Below, piece by piece: positions 53,127-60,844 of a stretch of 64,000 nt of DNA. Position numbers and translations under genes: made by a program. The stretch's first letter is position 1, and every line of letters begins with the position of its first letter. Under the pieces are notes generated by a model, which worked only from the letters and a program-made list of their open reading frames with translations, searched no databases and was not told where the DNA came from. Source of the DNA: Rhizobium etli CFN 42 (GTDB lineage: Bacteria > Pseudomonadota > Alphaproteobacteria > Rhizobiales > Rhizobiaceae); NCBI RefSeq assembly GCF_000092045.1, contig NC_007761.1, positions 1,677,001-1,741,000 of the forward strand, in the 5' to 3' direction.

Positions 53127-53304
53127 GACCCTGCCTCTTGCTGTCTCTTGCGGGTCTATAATGAGTGCCGCCCGCCGGGGCAAGCACGCGCTGTGGGCAA
53201 AGGCTCATGTCCCCATGCATTTTCGCCCGAATTCCGATAGAGCAGAATAAAGCGAATCATAACTTCCGGTTTTCCTTGCCGGGTTCTTGCACTAGAAGCG
53301 AACA

Positions 53305-54963
53305 ATGACCTCCGCAAACCGGACTGACGACAAACTCGCAGAACTCAACCAGCCGAGCCTGTGGTCCGGCATCAATGCCTATCGATCCGATCCGCTGATT
53401 GTCGATCTGACGGCGGCCTTGCCGCGCGGCATCCGTGAAGACCTTGAAAATATCGGCCGCTACGTCACCTCGCCGGAGGCACAGGAGCTGGCGCGCATGG
53501 CAAACCAGGGGGCGCCACAGCTGCGCACCCATGGTCCGCGCGGCGAGCGTCTCGATGTCGTCGAATTCCATCCCGCTTGGCACGCGCTGATGCGCCGCTC
53601 CATGTCGGTCGGCCTGCATTCCTCCGTCTGGGATCCGCAGGCCGATATCGAGGCGAAGGACGCGGGCCACAAGGTCCGTGCCGCGCGATTTTACCTGACG
53701 GCGCAGCTGGAATCCGGCCATCTCTGCCCGCTGACGATGACGAGCGCTTCGGTGGCTGCGCTGTCGGCGTCCCCTGCGGTGCAGAAGGACTGGGCGCCGA
53801 AGATCCTGTCGCGCAAATATGATTCGTCCAATCGGCCCGCTATGCAGAAGTCTGCGGTGACCATAGGCATGGGCATGACGGAAAAGCAGGGCGGCACCGA
53901 TGTCAGGGCCAACCGCAGCGCTGCCGAAAAGGTCAGCGAAGGCATCTATCGGCTTTCCGGCCACAAATGGTTCATGTCGGCTCCGATGAGCGATGCCTTC
54001 ATCATGCTGGCGCAGACGAAGGAAGGCATGGGGTGCTTCCTCGTGCCGCGCCTGCTGGAGGACGGGTCCGCGAACGGCCTGCAGTTCCAGCGGCTGAAGG
54101 ATAAGGTCGGCAACCGCTCCAACGCCTCTTCAGAGGTGGAGTTCACCGATACCTTCGGCTTCCTGCTCGGCGGCCCGGATGCGGGCATCCGCACCATCCT
54201 CGACATGGTGACGTTGACGCGGCTTGATTGTGCGCTTGCCTCCTCAGGCATCATGCGCGCCTCGCTTGCCGAGGCCGTGCATCACACGCGCGGCCGCAGC
54301 GTCTTCGGCAAGATGCTCGTCAACCAACCAATCATGACACGCGTGCTCGCCGATATGGCGCTCGATGTCGCCGCCGCCACAGCGCTGTCCTTCCGCCTTG
54401 CCGATGCCTTCGACAAGGCGCGCGGGAACGCCGAGGACGCGGCCTATGCCCGCGTCATGACGCCAGTCGCCAAATATTGGTGCTGCAAGATCGCGCCAGC
54501 CTTGATCTATGAAGCGATGGAATGCATCGGCGGCAATGGCTACATCGAGGAACGCCCGATCGCGCGCCACTACCGCGAGGCGCCCGTCAATGCGATCTGG
54601 GAAGGCTCCGGCAACGTGATGGCGCTGGATGTGTTGCGCGTGCTCAACCGTGGCAAGGATCTATTCGAGACGGTCTTCGCAGGTCTTGCCCGCGATCTCG
54701 GCCCTGCCGGCAAGAAGACGATCGATGTGCTGCGCGCCGCAATCGCGCTCTGCGAACAGGACGAGGGCGCGGCACGCCTGCTCGTCGAGCAGCTGGCTCT
54801 TGCCGCCGGCGCGGCCGAACTCTATCGGCTCGGGGCAGGGCGCATCGCCGATGCTTTCATTGAGACACGCCTTGCCGGCGGCTGGCGCTCTACCTACGGC
54901 ATGCTCGATTCGCGTTTCGACGCCAGCTACATCGTCGATCTGCTTTACCCGCCGGCCGCCTGA
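53305..54963 (+). CDS. AidB-like acyl-CoA dehydrogenase
   Basis: A 552-residue flavoprotein of the acyl-CoA dehydrogenase superfamily in the AidB branch (DNA-alkylation response). AidB-type features are the N-terminal extension and the flavin-binding segment 'VTIGMGMTEKQGGTDVRANR' followed by 'HKWFMSAPMSDAFIML'. The C-terminal region includes 'YEAMECIGGNGYIEERPIAR' and 'NAIWEGSGNVMALDVLRVL'. E. coli AidB binds DNA and is Ada-controlled; whether this protein protects DNA or oxidises acyl-CoA is not decided by sequence. No Ada or LexA box is evident upstream. Confidence 0.9.
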   Translation: MTSANRTDDKLAELNQPSLWSGINAYRSDPLIVDLTAALPRGIREDLENIGRYVTSPEAQELARMANQGAPQLRTHGPRGERLDVVEFHPAWHALMRRSMSVGLHSSVWDPQADIEAKDAGHKVRAARFYLTAQLESGHLCPLTMTSASVAALSASPAVQKDWAPKILSRKYDSSNRPAMQKSAVTIGMGMTEKQGGTDVRANRSAAEKVSEGIYRLSGHKWFMSAPMSDAFIMLAQTKEGMGCFLVPRLLEDGSANGLQFQRLKDKVGNRSNASSEVEFTDTFGFLLGGPDAGIRTILDMVTLTRLDCALASSGIMRASLAEAVHHTRGRSVFGKMLVNQPIMTRVLADMALDVAAATALSFRLADAFDKARGNAEDAAYARVMTPVAKYWCCKIAPALIYEAMECIGGNGYIEERPIARHYREAPVNAIWEGSGNVMALDVLRVLNRGKDLFETVFAGLARDLGPAGKKTIDVLRAAIALCEQDEGAARLLVEQLALAAGAAELYRLGAGRIADAFIETRLAGGWRSTYGMLDSRFDASYIVDLLYPPAA

Positions 54964-54974
54964 TTGCAAGGCGA

Positions 54975-55364
54975 TCAGGCGATCTTGAGACCGAGATGCT
55001 GGGCCATGGGATCGAAATCCCTATCATCGTGCAAGAGCGAGTGGCCTTCTTGAATGCAGAATGTGCCAATGATTACGTCGATGGTCTTGCGCATTGTGAT
55101 ACCGCGTTCCCGCAGCAGGCGATAATTGCGGGCTGCCCTAACGGCGAGGCTGTCGTCAAGCATCGGACGGATCGTGAATTGGCGCAAATTCGCTTCGATG
55201 GTGGTTGCATGACGGTCATCGCGCGCGCCTTGGAGGACCTCCATAAGAATAAGATCGCCAACAAGAATCTCCAGCGGATCTTCGATATTCTGCAGACGCC
55301 GTCTAGCGGCGTTTTCTATCCCACGTAGATGCGCAATCCAGACCGAACTATCGACGACGATCAC
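54975..55364 (-). CDS. vapC: VapC-type toxin (PIN domain ribonuclease)
   Basis: A 129-residue PIN-domain RNase, the toxin of a VapBC pair. The first acidic residue is in 'VIVVDSSVWIAHLRG', the second in 'LILMEVLQGARDD', and the third and fourth in 'RKTIDVIIGTFCIQEG' and 'LLHDDRDFDPMAQHLGL', as expected for a metal-dependent site. I use GTG 55364, preceded by GGAAGGAACCA; the open frame to 55487 runs inside the antitoxin gene. It overlaps vapB by 17 bases, indicating coupled translation. Confidence 0.88.
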   Translation of the reverse strand: MIVVDSSVWIAHLRGIENAARRRLQNIEDPLEILVGDLILMEVLQGARDDRHATTIEANLRQFTIRPMLDDSLAVRAARNYRLLRERGITMRKTIDVIIGTFCIQEGHSLLHDDRDFDPMAQHLGLKIA

Positions 55365-55569
55365 TGGTTCCTTCCGGTCGATCGCGGCGCATCTCTTCCA
55401 GATCACCCTCCCAGCCGATTCCAGAGAGATTTGCGATCGCATTTTTTCTGCGGTGCCTGTCGACGAGGCTTCGGAGGGCCTGTTCAATGGTAGCTTTTTT
55501 CGTCGCCAACCCCGTGGCGGTCATCGCTGCGTGGAGCAAGGCATCATCGATATCTATATTCGTCCGCAT
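55348..55569 (-). CDS. vapB: VapB-type antitoxin
   Basis: A 73-residue antitoxin. The N-terminus 'MRTNIDIDDALLHAAMTATG' and 'LATKKATIEQALRSLVDRHR' form the ribbon-helix-helix DNA-binding domain of the VapB family; the charged C-terminal tail should wrap the toxin. I use ATG 55569, preceded by AGGAAG; ATG 55581 four codons upstream is also possible. The gene is directly downstream of an inverted repeat (55581-55608), a likely autoregulatory operator. Confidence 0.87.
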   Translation of the reverse strand: MRTNIDIDDALLHAAMTATGLATKKATIEQALRSLVDRHRRKNAIANLSGIGWEGDLEEMRRDRPEGTSDRRR

Positions 55570-55580
55570 TTTCTTCCTCA

Positions 55581-55608
55581 TGTGTATAACTTTCTTAAAA
55601 GATACACA
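55581..55608 (-). promoter_or_regulatory. Inverted-repeat operator/promoter of vapBC
   Basis: TGTGTAT (55581-55587) and ATACACA (55602-55608) form a perfect 7-base inverted repeat with an AT-rich centre, just upstream of vapB. The minus strand contains TTATAC as a likely -10. It fits an operator bound by the VapBC complex. Confidence 0.65.
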
Positions 55609-55657
55609 TCCGCCTCATGGGGTTCAAGATCGATGCTGATGCTGTTTCCATAAACAA

Positions 55658-55687
55658 AAATCCGGCCGCGTCACCACGGCCGGATTT
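55658..55687 (-). terminator. rne terminator
   Basis: A perfect 11-bp stem AAATCCGGCCG / CGGCCGGATTT (55658-55668 with 55677-55687) has an 8-base loop. On the minus strand it is followed by TTTTTTGTTTA, 29 bases after the rne stop. Confidence 0.85.
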
Positions 55688-55715
55688 ATCGTCATTTACG
55701 TCCGAAAATCAGCGT

Positions 55716-58601
55716 TCAAAAGAAGCCACGGCGCTGCCACCAGCCGGCTTTCTTCGGCTTGCCTTCGTCGCTTTCGCCATTGTCGGTACGGGTGGATTTC
55801 ACCGTCGGCTCTGAGGAAGAAATATTGGATTCGCGGTTGGCGCGAACCGGCTTTGCTTCTTCCTGGGCGGGCGTTGCGAGATCGGCGGAGGCTTCGACCA
55901 CCTCCGGTTCGGCCTCGACGGCGGGTGCCGCCCCTGCCTCTGTCACCGGCTCCTCGACCGGCGGTGCGGCAGGTTTGCGGCGGCCGCGGCCGCGAGCCGG
56001 CTTCACATCCTCGGTGACGACGGCTGCACCTTCAACGGCGGCCATGGCGGCCTGGCCTTCGCCAGCCTGCTCGGCAATCGTCTCGACGGTTTCGGCTTCA
56101 CTGGGAGCGACGTCGTTTGTGATTTCTTCGCCTTCGCCTTCACTCGTGTCGCCGTTGTCTTCACCGGCTTCCTCGGCAGTTATTTCCGAGCCGTCCTCGG
56201 CACGATTGCGGCGGCCGCCGCGCTTGCCACGGCGGCGACGCTTGCGACGCTGCGATTCCTCGTTCTCAGCGCGGGTCTCAGGCGCTGCTGCAGCGTTTTC
56301 ATCGCCTTCGCTGCCTTCATCCTCTCCATCCTCGTCTTCGTCGATGGTCTCGCCCGCGGCTATCGGCTGCTCGGCATTGCCGTTGCGGCCACGACGGCGG
56401 CGGCGACGCTTGCGCTTACGGTTGCCTTCACCTTCGCCTTCCGAACGCGCCGCAGCGGGACGTTCGGTCGCGGCAGCCTTTTCCTCGAGTTCTTCGTCTT
56501 CGTCCTCATCAGCCTCGATAACGATGTCATCGTCCTCATCCTCGGGGATGGCTGCGAAGTTGAAGAGGCTTTCGATCTTGACTGGGTTTTCGACGGGCTC
56601 GCCGCGGTCGATCGCAAAGTGCTGCGCGCCGACCGAACCGTCGGCATCGATGATGATCGCTACGCCAAAGCGCGCTTCGTAATCGACGATCGTCTGACGT
56701 TTGTGGTTGAGCAGGTAGAGCGCGATATCGGGCGTGGTGCGCACGGTGATGTTGTGCGTCGTGTTCTTGAGCAGATATTCCTCGATGCCACGGAGCACAT
56801 GCAGGGCGACAGAGGACTGTGAACGGACGTGGCCGGTACCGCCGCAATGCGAGCACACTTGGGTCGTCGATTCGAGAACCGAAGCGCGAATGCGCTGACG
56901 CGACATTTCGAGCAGGCCGAAATGCGAGATCCGGCCGACCTGGATGCGGGCGCGGTCGTTCTTCAGGCACTCCTTCAGCTTCTTCTCGACGGCGCGGTTG
57001 TTGCGCTTCTCTTCCATGTCGATGAAGTCGATGACGATCAGGCCGGCGAGGTCGCGCAGGCGAAGCTGGCGGGCGATTTCTTCCGCGGCCTCGAGGTTCG
57101 TCTGCAGCGCGGTGTCCTCGATCGAGTGTTCGCGCGTCGAGCGGCCGGAGTTGACGTCGATCGAAACCAGCGCTTCCGTCTGGTTCATGATCAGGTAGCC
57201 GCCGGAACGCAGCGTCACCTGCGGCTGCAGCATGCGGTCGAGCTGGGCTTCGATGCCGGAGCGCGAGAAGATCGGGTGGATGTCGCGGTAGGGCTGAACC
57301 ACCTTGGCATGGCTCGGCATCAGCATCTTCATGAAGTCTTTCGCTTCACGATAGCCTTCCTCGCCGGCAACTATGATCTCGCCGATGTCCTTGTTGTAGA
57401 GGTCGCGGATCGAGCGCTTGATCAGCGAGCCCTCTTCATAGACGAGGCAGGGGGCGGTCGACGCCAGCGTCAGCGTGCGGACGTTTTCCCACAGGCGCAT
57501 CAGATATTCGAAATCGCGCTTGACCTCGACCTTGGTGCGGTTGGCGCCGGCGGTGCGCAGGATGACGCCCATGCCTTGCGGCACTTCGAGCATGCGCGCG
57601 ATTTCCTTCAGGCGCTTGCGGTCCTGCGGATTGGTGATCTTGCGGGAAATGCCGCCGCCGCGCGCCGTGTTCGGCATCAGAACCGAATAGCGGCCTGCAA
57701 GCGAGAGGTAGGTGGTGAGAGCGGCACCCTTGTTGCCGCGCTCCTCCTTGGCGACCTGAACCAGCAGGATCTGGCGGCGCTTGATGACTTCCTGGATGCG
57801 GTACTGCTTGCGCGGCTTGCGCTGCACGCGGTCCGGCACTTCTTCCATTGCGTCTTCGGCGCCAACGGATTCGATGACTTCCTCTTCGCCGTGGTCATCA
57901 TCGTCATCGTCGTCATCGTGGCGACGCTTGCTGGTGTCGATGTCCTCGGAGATCGTGTCGGTTTCCACCATCGCGGCCATCGTGCCGCCCGCAGGGGTGT
58001 CATCGTCGTTGTCGACGGTCGAAGCACCTTCCGCTTCGACGTCTGTCGGAACGGCGTCTTCCGTCGCGGTTGTTTCGGCGACCTTCTTGCGACTGCGGCG
58101 TGGTTTGGCCTTCTTGGCCGGGGCTTCTTCGGCGACCTCGGGCGGAGCTACGATCTCCGGCGCTGCAGCAATCTCCTCGGTGGTTGCCTCGTCGGCTGCG
58201 ACAACCGGCTCAGGCGCCTCCGCCGACACGATGCCGACATCCGGCTGGTCCTGGGTCGAAAGGTCGACCATCGGCGCGGTTTCGACGTGCTCGACGTCTT
58301 CGTCGCGACGGTGCTCTTCGGCCTCGGCCCGAAGCAGCGCCTGACGGTCGGCGAGCGGAATCTGGTAATAATCAGGATGGATTTCGGCGAAGGCCAGGAA
58401 GCCGTGTCGGTTGCCGCCGTAATCGACGAAAGCGGCCTGGAGCGAGGGCTCGACCCTCGTTACCTTTGCAAGATAGATGTTGCCGCGGATCTGCTTCTTG
58501 TGCTGCGACTCGAAGTCAAATTCTTCTATGCGATTCCCGCGAACGACAACGACGCGCGTCTCTTCCTCGTGAGACGCATCGATAAGCATTTTGTCTGCCA
58601 T
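55716..58601 (-). CDS. rne: Ribonuclease E
   Basis: A 961-residue endoribonuclease and degradosome scaffold. The S1 domain starts near residue 35 but is interrupted by a long acidic insertion (about residues 90-275), including eight consecutive Asp residues, before resuming at 'YRIQEVIKRRQILLVQVAKE'. The DNase-I-like catalytic core has 'SIDVNSGRSTREHSIEDTAL' and 'LAGLIVIDFIDMEEKRNNRA'. The zinc-link cysteines are in 'CSHCGGTGHVRS'. The C-terminal third is disordered with Arg-rich stretches and acidic blocks, ending in the family's short conserved 'KKAGWWQRRGFF'. A strong terminator follows. The 600-base upstream region suggests a regulated leader. Confidence 0.96.
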   Translation of the reverse strand: MADKMLIDASHEEETRVVVVRGNRIEEFDFESQHKKQIRGNIYLAKVTRVEPSLQAAFVDYGGNRHGFLAFAEIHPDYYQIPLADRQALLRAEAEEHRRDEDVEHVETAPMVDLSTQDQPDVGIVSAEAPEPVVAADEATTEEIAAAPEIVAPPEVAEEAPAKKAKPRRSRKKVAETTATEDAVPTDVEAEGASTVDNDDDTPAGGTMAAMVETDTISEDIDTSKRRHDDDDDDDDHGEEEVIESVGAEDAMEEVPDRVQRKPRKQYRIQEVIKRRQILLVQVAKEERGNKGAALTTYLSLAGRYSVLMPNTARGGGISRKITNPQDRKRLKEIARMLEVPQGMGVILRTAGANRTKVEVKRDFEYLMRLWENVRTLTLASTAPCLVYEEGSLIKRSIRDLYNKDIGEIIVAGEEGYREAKDFMKMLMPSHAKVVQPYRDIHPIFSRSGIEAQLDRMLQPQVTLRSGGYLIMNQTEALVSIDVNSGRSTREHSIEDTALQTNLEAAEEIARQLRLRDLAGLIVIDFIDMEEKRNNRAVEKKLKECLKNDRARIQVGRISHFGLLEMSRQRIRASVLESTTQVCSHCGGTGHVRSQSSVALHVLRGIEEYLLKNTTHNITVRTTPDIALYLLNHKRQTIVDYEARFGVAIIIDADGSVGAQHFAIDRGEPVENPVKIESLFNFAAIPEDEDDDIVIEADEDEDEELEEKAAATERPAAARSEGEGEGNRKRKRRRRRRGRNGNAEQPIAAGETIDEDEDGEDEGSEGDENAAAAPETRAENEESQRRKRRRRGKRGGRRNRAEDGSEITAEEAGEDNGDTSEGEGEEITNDVAPSEAETVETIAEQAGEGQAAMAAVEGAAVVTEDVKPARGRGRRKPAAPPVEEPVTEAGAAPAVEAEPEVVEASADLATPAQEEAKPVRANRESNISSSEPTVKSTRTDNGESDEGKPKKAGWWQRRGFF

Positions 58602-59223
58602 GTAAGCTGTGCTCCTCGGCGTGGCCGCGAGAGCGCATTCCCGACTGCTGTTGAAACAGAAAGAATGCGGTCCACCGTGGCCGCGCCGGATAATGAAAGT
58701 CGCGCCTGACGCGAAGAGGAGAGCAGCAGCCAGACCGCAGCCGGAACCGTTTCGGTCCGGGGCCTGTACACTTCAGATAAAACCTGCTGCGAAACCATCA
58801 ACAACCAAGCGTGATCGACAAATACGTAGACCCGGTTCGGGTCCGATGAGGTTGCTCCCTGAGAGCGTGGTGGCTGATCCACCAATGAAGTTCCGACAGA
58901 AGCCGGAAAATCAGGATCCAGTTCTCGGGTTGAAGCGCATGAGACGGCGGACGATGACCGATGTGGCGCCAGGTCCAGATCTGGCTGGCAGCCCTTGCGG
59001 CGACTCTATCCCGTCAACACTTCTACCCTAAAATGCGTTGTATGTTTTCTCTGTCACAATAGCAAGGGAAAAGCCAAATGTGCCATAATATTGATGGATT
59101 TCGAATCGCATAGAAACTGGGGCAGGTGACCGCGATTCGGCAGGCGGCAAGGCGTTTCGCTCTCGGGCGTCCGTTCCGGCCATATCTAGTTCATCGCGGC
59201 ATAATAGAGGGTGTGGCGGTTTA
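58602..59223. other. 622-base divergent region between rne and amiC
   Basis: No protein gene is convincing here. On the rne side there are several GC-rich hairpins, e.g. CCGGAACC / GGTCCGG near 58740-58760, consistent with a structured rne leader. An AT-rich stretch at 59035-59115 contains likely promoter elements on both strands, but I cannot fix them. RNase E leaders are autoregulated in enterics; by analogy this may be too. Confidence 0.45.
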
Positions 59224-60483
59224 TTGTTTAAGAGGGCTCGGATCGCGGCGCAGTCCGCAACGCGGCGATCGACATTGGCAAGGCGGGTTCAGACGGCGGT
59301 GCTCATTGCATGTTGCCTCCTGCCTGGCCTCGCGGGTTCGTCCGAGACGAAGGATCCGCTGCTCGCCTATGGGGCGCGTATCATTGGCGACGACGCCAGG
59401 ACGCGTATCGTCATCGATTTCGATCGCGAACCCCGTTTCTCCGTCCATTATATCGCCAATCCGGAGCGGATCGTCGTCGATCTGCCGGCCACCGCCTTCG
59501 GTTTTCCGGCGAAGGATTTGGCAGCCCGCGGCCTCTTCAAGGATATCCGCTACGGCAAGATGGACGAGGAGAGCGCCCGCATCGTGCTGACGACGGCAGC
59601 GCCGGTGAAGCTCTCGCTGGCCAAGGTGCAGGCCGACGAGGCGGGCAGGGGCCATCGCCTGGTGCTCGATGCCGAGGTGATCGATAAACAGGCCTTTGCC
59701 GAATTGGTCAAGACACAATCCTGGGACGATCGGACCGAGGCGGCCCAGACGACGAGCGCCATTCCGGCGCCAGAAAAAACAGCCCCCGGCGATTTCGTCA
59801 TTGCCGTCGACGCCGGCCATGGCGGCATCGATACCGGCGCGATCGGCGTCGATACGAAGACCGAGGAAAAGCAGGTCACGCTTGCCTTCGCCAGGGCCCT
59901 GGCCGACCGGCTGAACAAGGAACCGGGCATCAAGGCGTTCCTGACGCGCAGTGACGACGAGTTCCTCTCGCTTTCCCAGCGCGTGCTGATCGCCCGCCAG
60001 AACCATGCCGGCCTGTTCATTTCACTGCATGCCGATACGCTGAAACAGAAGGATATCCGCGGCGCGACTGTCTATACGATCTCGGACAAGGCCTCCGACA
60101 AGCTCGCAGCCGACCTTGCCGAGCGCGAAAACCTTTCCGACCAGATCGCCGGCAAGGAGACGGTCGCCGAGCCGCCTGAGGTCGCCGACATCCTGCTCGA
60201 TCTGACGCGGCGCGAGACGCAGGCCTTCTCGATCTCGCTGGCCGAGAGCGTGCTGAATTCCTTCAAGGACCAGATCGGCACCATCAACAATCCGCATCGC
60301 CACGCCGGCTTCCGCGTGCTGCAGGCGCCCGATGTGCCGTCGATCCTGCTCGAGCTCGGGTTCCTGTCGAATGCCGAAGACGAAAAACTGCTGCTCGACG
60401 AAACCTGGCGCACCAGGATCGTCGATCTCGTGACCGAGGCGGTGAAGCGATACCGCACCGGCGTCGTGGCGAATGGCGGATAA
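59224..60483 (+). CDS. amiC: N-acetylmuramoyl-L-alanine amidase AmiC-type
   Basis: A 419-residue exported peptidoglycan amidase that splits septal peptidoglycan during cell separation. A signal-like hydrophobic segment lies near residues 24-40 ('TAVLIACCLLPGLAGSSE'). An AMIN domain follows (about 45-140, 'RIVIDFDREPRFSVHYIANP'), then an Amidase_3 domain from about 190 with zinc His in 'VIAVDAGHGGIDTGAIG' and the catalytic Glu in 'VPSILLELGFLSNAEDE'. The start is TTG 59224; it is uncertain because no strong ribosome-binding site is seen and an upstream start is possible. Confidence 0.9.
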   Translation: MFKRARIAAQSATRRSTLARRVQTAVLIACCLLPGLAGSSETKDPLLAYGARIIGDDARTRIVIDFDREPRFSVHYIANPERIVVDLPATAFGFPAKDLAARGLFKDIRYGKMDEESARIVLTTAAPVKLSLAKVQADEAGRGHRLVLDAEVIDKQAFAELVKTQSWDDRTEAAQTTSAIPAPEKTAPGDFVIAVDAGHGGIDTGAIGVDTKTEEKQVTLAFARALADRLNKEPGIKAFLTRSDDEFLSLSQRVLIARQNHAGLFISLHADTLKQKDIRGATVYTISDKASDKLAADLAERENLSDQIAGKETVAEPPEVADILLDLTRRETQAFSISLAESVLNSFKDQIGTINNPHRHAGFRVLQAPDVPSILLELGFLSNAEDEKLLLDETWRTRIVDLVTEAVKRYRTGVVANGG

Positions 60484-60844
60484 GAACGCCGCCCGAAAAT
60501 TCTAATGGGTTCGCTCAGGCGATATTCCATGAAAACAGAGACTTGGACACATCCGATGAATCACGTTCTGAGCGGCGCGCTTCGGTTTGTCGGCGGGGAA
60601 GGGCGTTGCTTGGATGTGACAGTCCTGATGAAACGCTGCCGCAGCGACGAATGCGGCGGGCAGAGCCCTATTTTGCTCACATTCGCGCCGTTACTCCGGC
60701 TTATGTTTCCTAGCTTGAGGCGCGGAATCGGCTTGTGGCGGTAGCGCTCATGGAGTAAGCCGCGCGCAACGTGCAAATTGTCTCGATCTGTGCAATCGTT
60801 GCGTCCGCGCCGATTGCAGATCGAAGAGACCGGTAGCTGAAAAT
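60484..60844. other. 361-base gap between amiC and mrcA
   Basis: I see no supported gene. A 79-codon plus-strand frame (60505-60744) lacks a ribosome-binding site and a recognisable product. The gap presumably carries the mrcA promoter. Confidence 0.5.

Noticed and set aside
56829..58709. A 626-codon open frame on the plus strand opposite rne
   Set aside because: It is an antisense shadow of rne caused by high GC at third positions; rne is strongly supported by catalytic and zinc motifs.
60505..60744. 79-codon frame between amiC and mrcA
   Set aside because: No ribosome-binding site and an Arg-rich, low-information product; not supported as a gene.
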